Translations under genes and position numbers: made by a program | Assembly (NCBI GenBank): GCA_017302715.1 | Contig: JAFLCD010000001.1 | Coordinates: forward strand, 1-64,000 | Origin: Deltaproteobacteria bacterium | Lineage (GTDB): Bacteria; Bdellovibrionota; UBA2394 | DNA: 64,000 nt | Direction: 5' to 3' | Shown: in pieces, positions 8,861 through 17,150 of the stretch | Layout of the letters: each line of letters opens with the position of its first letter | How positions within the stretch are numbered: the first letter of the stretch is position 1 | Notes under the pieces: model-generated | The model's database searches: none | Told to the model about the DNA's origin: nothing | The model's input: the letters and a program-made list of their open reading frames with translations, nothing else

Positions 8861-10576
8861 CTAAATTTTGCTCTCTGGAATCAGCCTTGTATTGTCTGAA
8901 TCAAATCCATCGCCTGAAGAATCTGCTCCACCACCAAGTGAAGAACTAAATTTATCTCCTACACCGGCATAGGCAACAGATCGCGAAGGAACTTTATTAC
9001 GATTTGTATTTAAATCTGTCACTTCTGCACCCATTTGATTTAAATAATCTTTGGCATCCGTTGATTGTTCTCTGTCTTGAACATACTCACGAACGTTTTT
9101 ACTTTGATCGAAAGCTGCTGATACGGTTGCTGAAGACTCCATATATTTTGTCACAGGAACAACGCTCACGCTTCTACCTGCTACATTTAACATCGCTTGA
9201 TAAGAATTAATTTTTTGAAGCTCTTCCTTCGCTTTCTTTTTACCAGCATCTGTTAGATCAGATGAGGCATCAATTTGTTTAATGTTGTCGCTCTTAAATT
9301 TTGCAAATGAAGATAAAAGCGCGAGCGAGTTAATAACTCGTTTATTGTCATCAGTGGTTGCTGGAATATGGCTTTTAATATTATCCATATCCGCTCTCAG
9401 TTTATCTAAATTTTCTGCATTGGTTTCTGATTTTACTCGGTCATAAAATTCAACATATCGTCTGAGCTCTGGACTAAGTCGTGCTCTAAAATCTGTACTT
9501 AAATCACCCTGTCCAATATCACCGCCCAAAAAGTTATGCATATCATCTGCAGCGTACTTCTCTTGTTTAGGTGGAATTTTTTCTCCGGGAGCAGATCTTA
9601 CTGCATTAGCAACAGCTCGAGGATTCATTTTCTTTGAAAGAGCATCTGTCTGATCAGCTGTAGCATTTACGCGCCCTCTCACTTGATCAAAGTATCCTTG
9701 TTGTTCACTGCTAACTCCGCGGGCTTCTCTGCCTAAACTTTTTAAATCAAACATTTGGTTATCATAAGTCTCTATCACTTCATCCAACCCAGCAGACGCG
9801 GCTACAGCTCCACCATGTGCGGCACTATAAGCTTGTGCCTCTTGAAGTAATTTTGGAGGAATATTTGCTCTCTGCATTTCACTACCAGGCTGAGTAGCTA
9901 AAATTGCATTTTGAAGTTGTTCGGCTTTATTTTTTCTTCTGCTTACATCTTCGTAAGCCGCACTTAAATCACCTAAGACTCTTTGTTTGTTACTCTCTAA
10001 AGTAGCTTCTCTTTTTTGATCGGCTTGATAAGCATTTCGCGCATCTCGCTCTGCAGCTCGCTCATTTCCGGCAGCGCCCGCATTGATTGTAGCGATATCC
10101 ACATCTTTTTGATCACTTCTTGCGCTTCTTTCGTTTGCTGCTTTATCACTAGCAGCTTGAGCAGAAGATCTCATCGATCCACCTAAAACTTGTCCGACGA
10201 TATCTCCACCACTTCGAATCATCTGCTGAGTGGTCTGTTGACCGGCGGCATATTTTTCAGCTTCAGATCTTTCACTGCCACTTAATAAATTTGCACTCGA
10301 ACTATTTTTTGCGACTTCGATATCAGCTGCATTTTTTGCAGCATCTCTTCGCTCAGCGGAAGCTTGCCCTTGAAGTTCGATTCTTTCTTTTGATGCTCGA
10401 TCTTCGGCATCGGCTGCTCTTTGAGCCGCCTGATCCGCCATCGTTGCAGCGATGTCTTGCCCTCCGCCACCACGAGTGGCGTTAACGTTTTGCTCTTCGT
10501 TACATGCCGCGATGATCAGCGCGACGGACGAAGTCAGAAGAAGTTTTGAAAAAGCAGAAAGATGTATTTGCTTCAT
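8861..10576 (-). CDS. Ala-rich, coiled-coil lipoprotein of the Tad locus
   Basis: 571 residues from the ATG at 10576, preferred because AAGGTGA lies 6 bases upstream; an ATG 10 codons earlier has no such site. The signal peptide ends in a lipobox (LIIAAC, Cys about residue 25). The mature protein begins with a Gly run, then a long Ala/Glu/Arg/Asp-rich helix region (about residues 40-230) likely to form coiled coil, then a less regular helical region, and ends in a Gly/Ser-rich tail. No known domain is recognised. Position directly downstream of the FHA genes and upstream of the pilins suggests a structural or periplasm-spanning part in pilus biogenesis; this is inference only. Confidence 0.65.
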   Translation of the reverse strand: MKQIHLSAFSKLLLTSSVALIIAACNEEQNVNATRGGGGQDIAATMADQAAQRAADAEDRASKERIELQGQASAERRDAAKNAADIEVAKNSSSANLLSGSERSEAEKYAAGQQTTQQMIRSGGDIVGQVLGGSMRSSAQAASDKAANERSARSDQKDVDIATINAGAAGNERAAERDARNAYQADQKREATLESNKQRVLGDLSAAYEDVSRRKNKAEQLQNAILATQPGSEMQRANIPPKLLQEAQAYSAAHGGAVAASAGLDEVIETYDNQMFDLKSLGREARGVSSEQQGYFDQVRGRVNATADQTDALSKKMNPRAVANAVRSAPGEKIPPKQEKYAADDMHNFLGGDIGQGDLSTDFRARLSPELRRYVEFYDRVKSETNAENLDKLRADMDNIKSHIPATTDDNKRVINSLALLSSFAKFKSDNIKQIDASSDLTDAGKKKAKEELQKINSYQAMLNVAGRSVSVVPVTKYMESSATVSAAFDQSKNVREYVQDREQSTDAKDYLNQMGAEVTDLNTNRNKVPSRSVAYAGVGDKFSSSLGGGADSSGDGFDSDNTRLIPESKI

Positions 10577-10765
10577 AGTCTTCACCTTGCTTCTTAATGA
10601 ATGCAATTTTGGTGCCCAATTTGGGCCCGCGTCAGAATTCTAACCTACTGAAATTACTTAGCTTTATTTTGCACCCCCTGAGAACTATGAAGGATCCTGC
10701 GTAGTTAGTCTGCAGCTTATAACGTTAAAGAAGGCGGCAATCCCTATGATATTCTCTCTATATAT

Positions 10766-10990
10766 ATGAGGTCTTTCACCACTACTGAATTCAAAGCAAA
10801 GTGCTTACAACTTTTGAATAAGTTGGAAGATCAAGGAATCTTGATAACCAAATACGGCAAGCCCATAGCGAAAATTCTGCCGATAAATTCAGTGAATCCA
10901 TTTTCATTCTACGGCTGCATGAAAGGCAAAATTAAAATTAAAGGTGATACCCGTAGTACTCAAATAAAATGGAATGCGGAATCTCGTTAA
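10766..10990 (+). CDS. Orphan Phd/YefM-family antitoxin
   Basis: 74 residues. The N-terminal half (TTTEFKAKCLQLLNKLED, then ILITKYGKPIAKILPI) is the Phd/YefM DNA-binding fold. The C-terminal half (FYGCMKGKIKIKGD...) resembles toxin-binding tails of antitoxins paired with PIN-domain VapC toxins. No toxin gene follows: the next gene is convergent on the other strand 17 bases on, and the upstream gene is a divergent lipoprotein. It is thus a solitary antitoxin, either a remnant, a regulator in its own right, or one acting on a toxin elsewhere. No clear ribosome site precedes the ATG. The 10607-10765 gap upstream holds a small inverted repeat (GCCCAATTTGGGC at 10614-10626) and little else. Confidence 0.75.
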   Translation: MRSFTTTEFKAKCLQLLNKLEDQGILITKYGKPIAKILPINSVNPFSFYGCMKGKIKIKGDTRSTQIKWNAESR

Positions 10991-11007
10991 ATTCTAAAAT
11001 CAAAATT

Positions 11008-13200
11008 TTACTGAATCGTCTTACGTCGTACTTCGAGATAGCGACGATTAGCTTTTTTTGAAAGTTCGCCGCGGGGATCGGCGACGTCGAGAGAACGTTT
11101 GTAGTATTGCTCGGCCGCAATTAAATCATCGGCTTCGAATTCAAACACGCGAGCTTGATTGTAGTATTGCATGGCCTTCGGCGTAGTTTTCTTTTCGATG
11201 ATTTCTTTAAGTTGCTCGGCTTCAGAATTAGAAGGCGCCATATCTAAGTAGCGATAGAGTTCTTGCCAAGCGGCTTCGTAACTTTCGGCCTGAATGAATC
11301 TTTCGATATTCGATTTCACTGTCGCAAAAGTGATTTGAAGAGCGCGCTGCATTTCTTGTCGAAGGGCAGAAACTTCGCGAGTGCTTGAGTGATTTGGATA
11401 TTTTTTTATGAACTCATCGATTTCATTTCTGGCCTGAGAGGTATTGGCCATATCTAAATTTGTTTTTATCGATCTCAACAAACGATCGGCATCCTGATTT
11501 GCAATTTTGGCTTGAGCTTGCCGGCGCTGAGAATCGATCTGCATTTTCTCAAGATTCTTTATCTTTTCTTCCCAATTTGCGGCTTCGATCTTTCCCACTT
11601 TTTCGAAGCGGGCATCTTTTTGAACAAGAAGCAAAATTCTCTCGTGAACTAATTTTGCAAATTGAATGGCGCTTGCGATTCTGCCCTTAGAGATATCGCC
11701 CTCCACTCGCTTTTGATAATCCGAAAGATAGTTATCTATTTGCTGGCGCTCATCTTTTGTAATTCCATCGACAGGTTGATTAGCTGCTGTCACGGCCACC
11801 AATGAAGTTAATTTTTCTGCTGCAGAAGTTAGGCTTTGGTCATTGGGCTTAAAGCGAAGCAAAAATTGAGTGAGCATGAGAGCGTCTGAATATCTTTTTT
11901 GAACCACGAGAGCGTTTAGTCTTGTGCGAAGGGCCACTTCAAACCCCTCTTTATCTACTCCGCCAACCGCGGCACTTGCGATAATCTTTGGATCTTCAAG
12001 CAAGACGCGGATGATTTCTGGAGGCACCGACTGAATTTGTTGTTTAAGCTCGCTGGGAATGAAATTACTTAGTGCACTCTGAGAAACGCGATCGATAAAA
12101 GATTTTTTTACTTCTTCAGCGGGAATTTCTGTAATGGATTTTTTAGCGTCTCTCTCAAGTGCCGTTCTTAAATCGGTGACACTGCTTTCGACTTGCTCTT
12201 GAAATACTTGAATAGATTTTTCTTGAGCTTGCTTTTTAAGTTCAGCGCTGTTGGTGACTAAATAATATCCGATTGCAAAAATAACTAAGCCTGCCGCTAA
12301 AAGTTTGGTGCGCTTTTTCTTTTTTGCAATTTGAGGAGTGATAGTTTTTGAATCTTTGTCAGGCGTTTGCTCTACAACAGCTCTGACGATTCCTTTAGAA
12401 AGTTCGCCAGATCCTAAAAACTCGAGACTCAGATCTCCGATTTGCAAGATATCATGACTATGGAGGATCTGCTCCGACGCAAGCAGACCATTCACTTTCA
12501 CACCATTCGTGCTCCCAAGATCTACGATAATTAAATCGTCATCTCGTCGGCGAATTTCGGCGTGAAAACGTGAAATATTGGATTCATCGATCACGAGTTC
12601 ATTTTCGGGATCGCGGCCAATGCGAAGGGGCAAGTTTGCCAAATGAAATGCTTTCGCATTTGCCTTTCCATCGAGAACCACCAAGCGGCAGTCTCCTAAA
12701 TCTTTGTCGTAATCAAAATGCGCTGTGCCGCTAGCCTCTTCTGCAGGAGCGTCGTTTTCTTTATAATCAAACGCAACGGTCGGTCGAGTGCCATCTAAAC
12801 TTAAGTCTGAAAGTCCTGTCGAAACATCTTCAACAATTTCATCCATTGAATTCTCGACCTGCGTGAAAACTTCTGTCGCCTCCACTCGCGAAATTCTGGA
12901 GAGCTGAGAAACGCGAGACATAAGCGAAATAACTTCTGTTTTTTCGACGACGGCAGAGCGGTAATTCTCATCCGTGGCGGCGCGATAAATTTCGGTAGGC
13001 TCTGAAATCGCCTCTTCAATCGCTTGATTCAGCGAAGCTGTATCAATGGGTTCACTTGATTCTTGTTCATATTCTACCTGAGATTCTTGCTGTTCTTCTT
13101 CAGGCGCAGCCTCAACCATCGCTTCCGTCTGAGAAAGCTCTTTTGGCTCATCGTCTTCGATGCCAATCATTTTTAAAAATGACTGATGGTTGTAGCTCAT
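11008..13200 (-). CDS. FHA-domain membrane protein with helical-repeat C-terminus
   Basis: 730 residues. The N-terminal 150 or so residues are acidic and probably disordered. An FHA domain follows at about 175-265, with LRIGRDPENELVIDES, ISRFHAEI and the DLGSTNGVKVNG signature. FHA domains bind phospho-threonine peptides. A single membrane segment lies near 300-318 (LLAAGLVIFAIGYYLV). The rest is helical and TPR-like, most clearly near the C-terminus (AMQYYNQARVFEFEADD, then AAEQYYKRSLDVA). Predicted topology is FHA in the cytoplasm and the repeat domain in the periplasm. The gene starts 4 bases after the second FHA gene. No kinase gene is visible nearby. Function in the pilus is inferred from operon position. 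Confidence 0.72.
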   Translation of the reverse strand: MSYNHQSFLKMIGIEDDEPKELSQTEAMVEAAPEEEQQESQVEYEQESSEPIDTASLNQAIEEAISEPTEIYRAATDENYRSAVVEKTEVISLMSRVSQLSRISRVEATEVFTQVENSMDEIVEDVSTGLSDLSLDGTRPTVAFDYKENDAPAEEASGTAHFDYDKDLGDCRLVVLDGKANAKAFHLANLPLRIGRDPENELVIDESNISRFHAEIRRRDDDLIIVDLGSTNGVKVNGLLASEQILHSHDILQIGDLSLEFLGSGELSKGIVRAVVEQTPDKDSKTITPQIAKKKKRTKLLAAGLVIFAIGYYLVTNSAELKKQAQEKSIQVFQEQVESSVTDLRTALERDAKKSITEIPAEEVKKSFIDRVSQSALSNFIPSELKQQIQSVPPEIIRVLLEDPKIIASAAVGGVDKEGFEVALRTRLNALVVQKRYSDALMLTQFLLRFKPNDQSLTSAAEKLTSLVAVTAANQPVDGITKDERQQIDNYLSDYQKRVEGDISKGRIASAIQFAKLVHERILLLVQKDARFEKVGKIEAANWEEKIKNLEKMQIDSQRRQAQAKIANQDADRLLRSIKTNLDMANTSQARNEIDEFIKKYPNHSSTREVSALRQEMQRALQITFATVKSNIERFIQAESYEAAWQELYRYLDMAPSNSEAEQLKEIIEKKTTPKAMQYYNQARVFEFEADDLIAAEQYYKRSLDVADPRGELSKKANRRYLEVRRKTIQ

Positions 13201-13204
13201 TCGC

Positions 13205-14149
13205 TTATCTTAATTTCTTTCTTTCTTCAGCTTTTTGAATTCCAGAAACTGCTTTCAATCGATATTCAGAAGAATCAGCAGAGATCAACAAAACTTCTTG
13301 CCACTTCAAAATTGCGATATCGTAGTAATAATTTTCAAAAGCTTGAGTACCTTCAACAAATCGTTTTTCGGCGAGCTCAGTTTGTTGAGCTTGAATTCGT
13401 TTAAGAGCCGAAGAAACATCAGCTGTTAAAGGAAGATTTCTAAAACAAGAATAAGCTTGTCTAAAATTTCCAAGATCTTCGAGCTCAAGACATTTTTCGA
13501 AAGCACGTTTGTCTGTAGGAGTTTCAACAATCGCTTCGTAAGACTCTAAAGTACTTGAAGCTGTTACGAAGCCAGTGTTCTTTCCACCAAATATCATCGA
13601 CCAAACAATGAAAAGTGAGAGAACGCCGGCACCAACTGTAAAAATTCTTTTCTTTTTATCCATCGATTCCCATTTATTTCTGGATCGATCGACGATGTCT
13701 TCGGCCATATGGCTGATCTGTTCAAAACCAGCAGCCGTTAATTTTTCAGAGAGCTTAGATAAAATTTGAAATTGTGGTTGAGTCGAAACTCGTTTCGTTC
13801 TTTGAAAGAAAACTCCAACAAGATCCCCGATTTGAATTTGATCGTTATCTTTAAGAGCAGCTCTTCGAACAACTTCACCTTGAAGACGAACACCATTTCG
13901 GCTTTTCAAATCTTCTAAAATAACTCGATCACCTTGAAGAGTGATCAATGCGTGATAGCGTGAACAACTTTTGTGATCGAGAACGATGTCGTTGTCAGCC
14001 GCGCGACCTAAACGAATGCTTTTTCCAACAAGGCGAAATTCTTTTCCGCCAATGTTCAGCCAAAGCTCTGCCGCAACTTTCGTATGAAATTCGGTACGGC
14101 GAGATTCTGAATGTTCAATTCTCGTTTGCGCTTGCGTTGTTGTTGCCAT
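13205..14149 (-). CDS. FHA-domain membrane protein, smaller paralogue
   Basis: 314 residues. The FHA domain lies at about 28-105 (IRLGRAADNDIVLDH, SRYHALI, DLKSRNGVRLQG). A linker follows, then one membrane helix near 190-207 (VGAGVLSLFIVWSMIFGG), and a periplasmic helical tail with TPR-like spacing (AFEKCLELEDLGNFRQAYSC, AFENYYYDIAILKWQEVL). Same layout as the 730-residue neighbour but without the long acidic N-terminus and with a shorter tail, so the two look like duplicated, diverged partners. It lies 25 bases after the FHA-PAS gene and 4 bases before the larger FHA gene. Confidence 0.72.
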   Translation of the reverse strand: MATTTQAQTRIEHSESRRTEFHTKVAAELWLNIGGKEFRLVGKSIRLGRAADNDIVLDHKSCSRYHALITLQGDRVILEDLKSRNGVRLQGEVVRRAALKDNDQIQIGDLVGVFFQRTKRVSTQPQFQILSKLSEKLTAAGFEQISHMAEDIVDRSRNKWESMDKKKRIFTVGAGVLSLFIVWSMIFGGKNTGFVTASSTLESYEAIVETPTDKRAFEKCLELEDLGNFRQAYSCFRNLPLTADVSSALKRIQAQQTELAEKRFVEGTQAFENYYYDIAILKWQEVLLISADSSEYRLKAVSGIQKAEERKKLR

Positions 14150-14174
14150 AGGACACCTCTTTCTCGAGGTGCTT

Positions 14175-15698
14175 TTAGAAAATCAGAATCGAAGCTACAT
14201 AATCGTCTCTAAGAAAAAGTGGCATTCCTCTTGCCTGGACGACTCGATCCGATAACGACAGTGCTCGGTCTAAAACTTCGTTACTCACACTTAAATCATT
14301 CAAGAACGAAATAAGTTCGCCTTGAAGGTGAGTATCGCTGACCGCATCCGTTACGTGGACGTTTAAATTTTCCACATTAACCGGAATCGCTGCCGCTAAT
14401 GAGGCACTGGCTGCAATCATATGATTATCTCTATCGACTACCATCACAGCTCGTTCCTCAAGTAAAAGCACCTGTTGTAATAACAAATGCAAAAAGCTTG
14501 CCTCGCCGGTGCCAAGACTAGAATTTGAGCTAACTGCTTGATTTGATTTAGATATTAGCCGGTTTATCTCATCGACCAAGGGATCCAACCCCGCAAAAGA
14601 TTCAATCTTTTCAACATTTGTCGCTGTTCCAGATACAGCCAAATGCACACCCTCAGAAGCTAAGAAAACCGCCTTTTCCTGCCACTTTTGCCATAGCCAC
14701 CAAATACCCACAAGAATCAGAAGGCTTAAGGCCAGGGTTTTCCATCCCAAAGTCTGCAAGTTTTGCAGAGTCAAAAAAGCGTCGTGTGGCTGATATCTGA
14801 CACGAGAAACTCCCACGGTCACGTACTGAGCTTGTTGATCTCGCCACTCTCGCACCGGAAAAACTAAATCGCAATTATCTAAACCTTCTTCGGTAATTCG
14901 CTCTCGGCAGTCATCGACGGTTTCGCCGCGATAAAGTGCTGCTTCAGTTAGCGAATCTTGAGCAATATCTGCACCGATCGGACACACTACTTTTCCTCGC
15001 GCATCGAGAAGAAAAACTTTTTCAACGCCAGGAGAGCCTTTTAAAAAATCGCAATCGAGTAAAAAATTTGAACCTTCAGCAAGCTCGCGCTTATTTCGAT
15101 CTCCCAAACTTCGCGCGGCTTTTCTTGCGATCTCAAAAGATTGACTGAGCAAACTTTTTCGCGCATCCGAAATAGCGGGAGCTGTAATCAGCCAATGAGA
15201 AATCATCCCTCCAAGCATCAATGCGATTAAAACTTTTTTCTTTAAATCTAAACGATCAAATCTATCGACGAGTTTTTTTACAGCGGGTGACATTCGAGAA
15301 GTGACTTCTCGTGCATATTTTTCTGCTTCGGTACCTGAAGTGGCTGAAGCCGAATAAGATTCTTCGGGCTCTTGATTTTGACGATGAGTTTTTGTTTTTG
15401 ATTCTGCTTCGACAACAAAAGAAAATTCACCGATGTCGAGAGTGTCACCTTTTTCTAAAACACCCCTAGCCATTTTTTGACGATTGATACGAATTCCATT
15501 TGAAGATTTTAAATCAATGACCTGAAGCTCGCCGTTAGAAAATTTTATCTGGCAATGATTTCTCGAAACCGTCTTTGAAGGAAGCGCGATAGGCTGACCA
15601 CTTTCGGAGCTTGGATCTCTTCCTAAAATATAAGATTCGCCTTCTTGAATAGAAAAAACTTCTCCAGTGATGGGCCCTGAGGTGCAACGAATTCTCAT
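14175..15698 (-). CDS. FHA - transmembrane sensor - PAS protein
   Basis: 507 residues from an ATG forming a 4-base ATGA overlap with the DUF192 gene; an in-frame TTG 18 codons earlier would encode only a very basic leader. Order: FHA domain at about 10-85 (YILGRDPSSES, VSRNHCQIKF, DLKSSNGIRINR), membrane helix near 155-175, an extracytoplasmic region of about 150 residues with several Cys and a cache-like segment (VEKVFLLDARGKVVCPIG), a second helix near 310-330 (TLALSLLILVGIWWLW), and a C-terminal PAS-like domain (ERAVMVVDRDNHMIAASASL). There is no kinase, cyclase or output domain. It could pass an outside signal to phospho-protein partners through FHA; that is inference. Confidence 0.68.
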   Translation of the reverse strand: MRIRCTSGPITGEVFSIQEGESYILGRDPSSESGQPIALPSKTVSRNHCQIKFSNGELQVIDLKSSNGIRINRQKMARGVLEKGDTLDIGEFSFVVEAESKTKTHRQNQEPEESYSASATSGTEAEKYAREVTSRMSPAVKKLVDRFDRLDLKKKVLIALMLGGMISHWLITAPAISDARKSLLSQSFEIARKAARSLGDRNKRELAEGSNFLLDCDFLKGSPGVEKVFLLDARGKVVCPIGADIAQDSLTEAALYRGETVDDCRERITEEGLDNCDLVFPVREWRDQQAQYVTVGVSRVRYQPHDAFLTLQNLQTLGWKTLALSLLILVGIWWLWQKWQEKAVFLASEGVHLAVSGTATNVEKIESFAGLDPLVDEINRLISKSNQAVSSNSSLGTGEASFLHLLLQQVLLLEERAVMVVDRDNHMIAASASLAAAIPVNVENLNVHVTDAVSDTHLQGELISFLNDLSVSNEVLDRALSLSDRVVQARGMPLFLRDDYVASILIF

Positions 15699-16102
15699 GC
15701 ACTCTCTCCGGATTTTTCTTCGGTTTTTTCTTTTGGATTTTCTTCTGGCCACTCAAGCTGAACACCCTTGCGAATATTTGAAATGTCGCAATTAGAAAAT
15801 TCTAAGAGATAAGAGCATCCGCCAACTGCATGAAGCATCGGAAAAATAAATCGACCAGGCTTTACTTTTTCATAGCGGTGGAGAACTTTTTTTTGTGAAT
15901 CGCAAAATAGAATATCTATGGGAAATTTCATTCCTATCGTGTGAACAAGTGGAAAAAATCCAAAGAGAGGCAATTTAAAAATAGCTCCGAAATTCTGTGG
16001 GGGCTGATCAAATTTCAACATACCGATAGCGCGAGATTTTGAAGTTTTCATCCACTCGATTTGTCTCGCAATAATTCGGCGCGAAGATGGCTCTGTGATC
16101 AT
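15695..16102 (-). CDS. DUF192 family protein
   Basis: 135 residues. The central segment (GFFPLVHTIGMKFPIDILFCD) followed by VKPGRFIFPMLHAVGGCSYLLEF matches the DUF192 (COG1430) pattern of a compact beta domain; function of the family is not established. The family is often secreted or preceded by a signal peptide, but none is visible here. It overlaps both neighbours by 4 bases (ATGA), between the TadC-like gene and the FHA-PAS gene, so it is translated as part of the Tad operon. The C-terminus is a Glu/Lys-rich tail. Confidence 0.75.
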   Translation of the reverse strand: MITEPSSRRIIARQIEWMKTSKSRAIGMLKFDQPPQNFGAIFKLPLFGFFPLVHTIGMKFPIDILFCDSQKKVLHRYEKVKPGRFIFPMLHAVGGCSYLLEFSNCDISNIRKGVQLEWPEENPKEKTEEKSGESA

Positions 16103-17064
16103 TTGCCACCGCTAAAAAGATCTTTAAACCAAGTTTGATTGTAGACGATATCACAAATCATCGGACCCAAAACCACGATGAAAACAGCGGGCATAATAAA
16201 TAAAACCAGCGGAATCAAAAGTTTCTGAGTTGCCTTAGCGCCCTCTCTCTCCGCTCGAGAAAATCGAGCAGCTCTCAACAAATCTGACTGCGCGCGAAGC
16301 ACAGGCCCAATGCTAGATCCCATCTGATCGGCCTGAATGAGAATGGTCGCAAACGAAGAAAGCTCAGACACTTGCACTCGATCGGCCAAATTTCTAAGAG
16401 CATCAGATCTCACGGTTCCGATCTGAAGCTCCTTCAGCATTTGGTTGAATTCATCTTTGAGCGGACCATCTTTTGCGTAACGAATAACTCGCGAAATCGC
16501 TGCAATAAAATCTAAGCCCGCTTCTACCGAAAGAGTCATCAAGTCCATGACGTTTGGAAGCTGCGACAAAATAGATTTCTGACGCTTATTTTTTATATCC
16601 CATACGACGTAATCCGGAATAAAAAACCCAATAGCGAGAACTGCAAAAACGGCAACGAGAGGAAAGTTTTTTCCAAGCTGCACCGTAAATAAAAAAACAA
16701 TGAACAGAGCCAAAAATGCAGAAATAATTTTAAGGCCAATAAATTCATCAGGATCGAATTGATCTGTAAGCCCGGCCGCAATAAACGAGGCTTTCTTTTT
16801 TTGGCGATAAAGAGGAATTTTCATTTGCTGAATTCTTGGAACAAACATTCTGTAAAAAGGCTGAAGCAGAGGCAAAGACCAGTGCTTATATTGTCGAACG
16901 GCACTTTCAACACCCAGTCGCTGCTGAGCTGCGAGAAGATCGGCATCCGGAAAAACAGATTTTACAATTTGAAAAACGAAATAGCCTACTCCTGCCATTC
17001 CTAAAAGTAAGTAAAAAATCTGAAGAGCAAGATCGATATTCACTTTTTTATTATACCATTTCAA
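16099..17064 (-). CDS. tadC: TadC-like type II secretion F-domain membrane protein
   Basis: 321 residues. Membrane helices lie near residues 10-32, 100-145 (two close together) and 285-310. The T2SSF domain is at about 150-285 with LPNVMDLMTLSVEAGLDF, then FATILIQADQMGSSIGPVL and REGAKATQKLLIPLVLFIMP. TadB/TadC form the inner-membrane platform for Flp pili. TadB is not adjacent and is presumably beyond the left edge with cpaF. The first codon is uncertain: TTG at 17064, or GTG at 17043 (seven codons in). Neither has a Shine-Dalgarno site, and a perfect TATAAT lies 6 bases before the GTG. Confidence 0.85.
   Translation of the reverse strand: MKWYNKKVNIDLALQIFYLLLGMAGVGYFVFQIVKSVFPDADLLAAQQRLGVESAVRQYKHWSLPLLQPFYRMFVPRIQQMKIPLYRQKKKASFIAAGLTDQFDPDEFIGLKIISAFLALFIVFLFTVQLGKNFPLVAVFAVLAIGFFIPDYVVWDIKNKRQKSILSQLPNVMDLMTLSVEAGLDFIAAISRVIRYAKDGPLKDEFNQMLKELQIGTVRSDALRNLADRVQVSELSSFATILIQADQMGSSIGPVLRAQSDLLRAARFSRAEREGAKATQKLLIPLVLFIMPAVFIVVLGPMICDIVYNQTWFKDLFSGGK
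17050..17058 (-). promoter_or_regulatory. Possible extended -10 promoter for the tadC operon
   Basis: The minus strand reads TGGTATAAT, an extended -10 element (TG, one base, TATAAT). There is no matching -35 box. Transcription would start about 7 bases on, at or next to the GTG at 17043, giving a leaderless mRNA. If the TTG at 17064 is the true start, this element lies inside the coding region and is coincidental. Confidence 0.35.
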
Positions 17065-17113
17065 GAACTTGGGCGGTTGAGCACGACCTTAGCTTGAAAA
17101 ATTTGCACAGCAT

Positions 17114-17145
17114 TTGACAGGCCGCCGCTAGTGCGGCGTTATGAA
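17114..17145 (+). promoter_or_regulatory. Possible long-spacer promoter with inverted repeat before uvrA paralogue 1
   Basis: A perfect TTGACA (17114-17119) is followed after a 20-base spacer by TATGAA (17140-17145). The spacer contains the inverted repeat CGCCGC-TAGT-GCGGCG (17123-17138). An over-long spacer with a dyad between the two boxes is the layout of MerR-type controlled promoters. No regulator gene is next to it, and the start site would fall on the GTG start codon, so this is tentative. Confidence 0.35.
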
Positions 17146-17150
17146 ACATT

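Noticed and set aside
10614-10626. GCCCAATTTGGGC repeat as an antitoxin operator
   Set aside because: About 140 bases from the antitoxin start and closer to the lipoprotein gene; a single copy does not show a regulator site.
12801-13019. Possible small protein antisense to the FHA gene region
   Set aside because: It is a shifted frame of the acidic N-terminal coding region and has no start signals.
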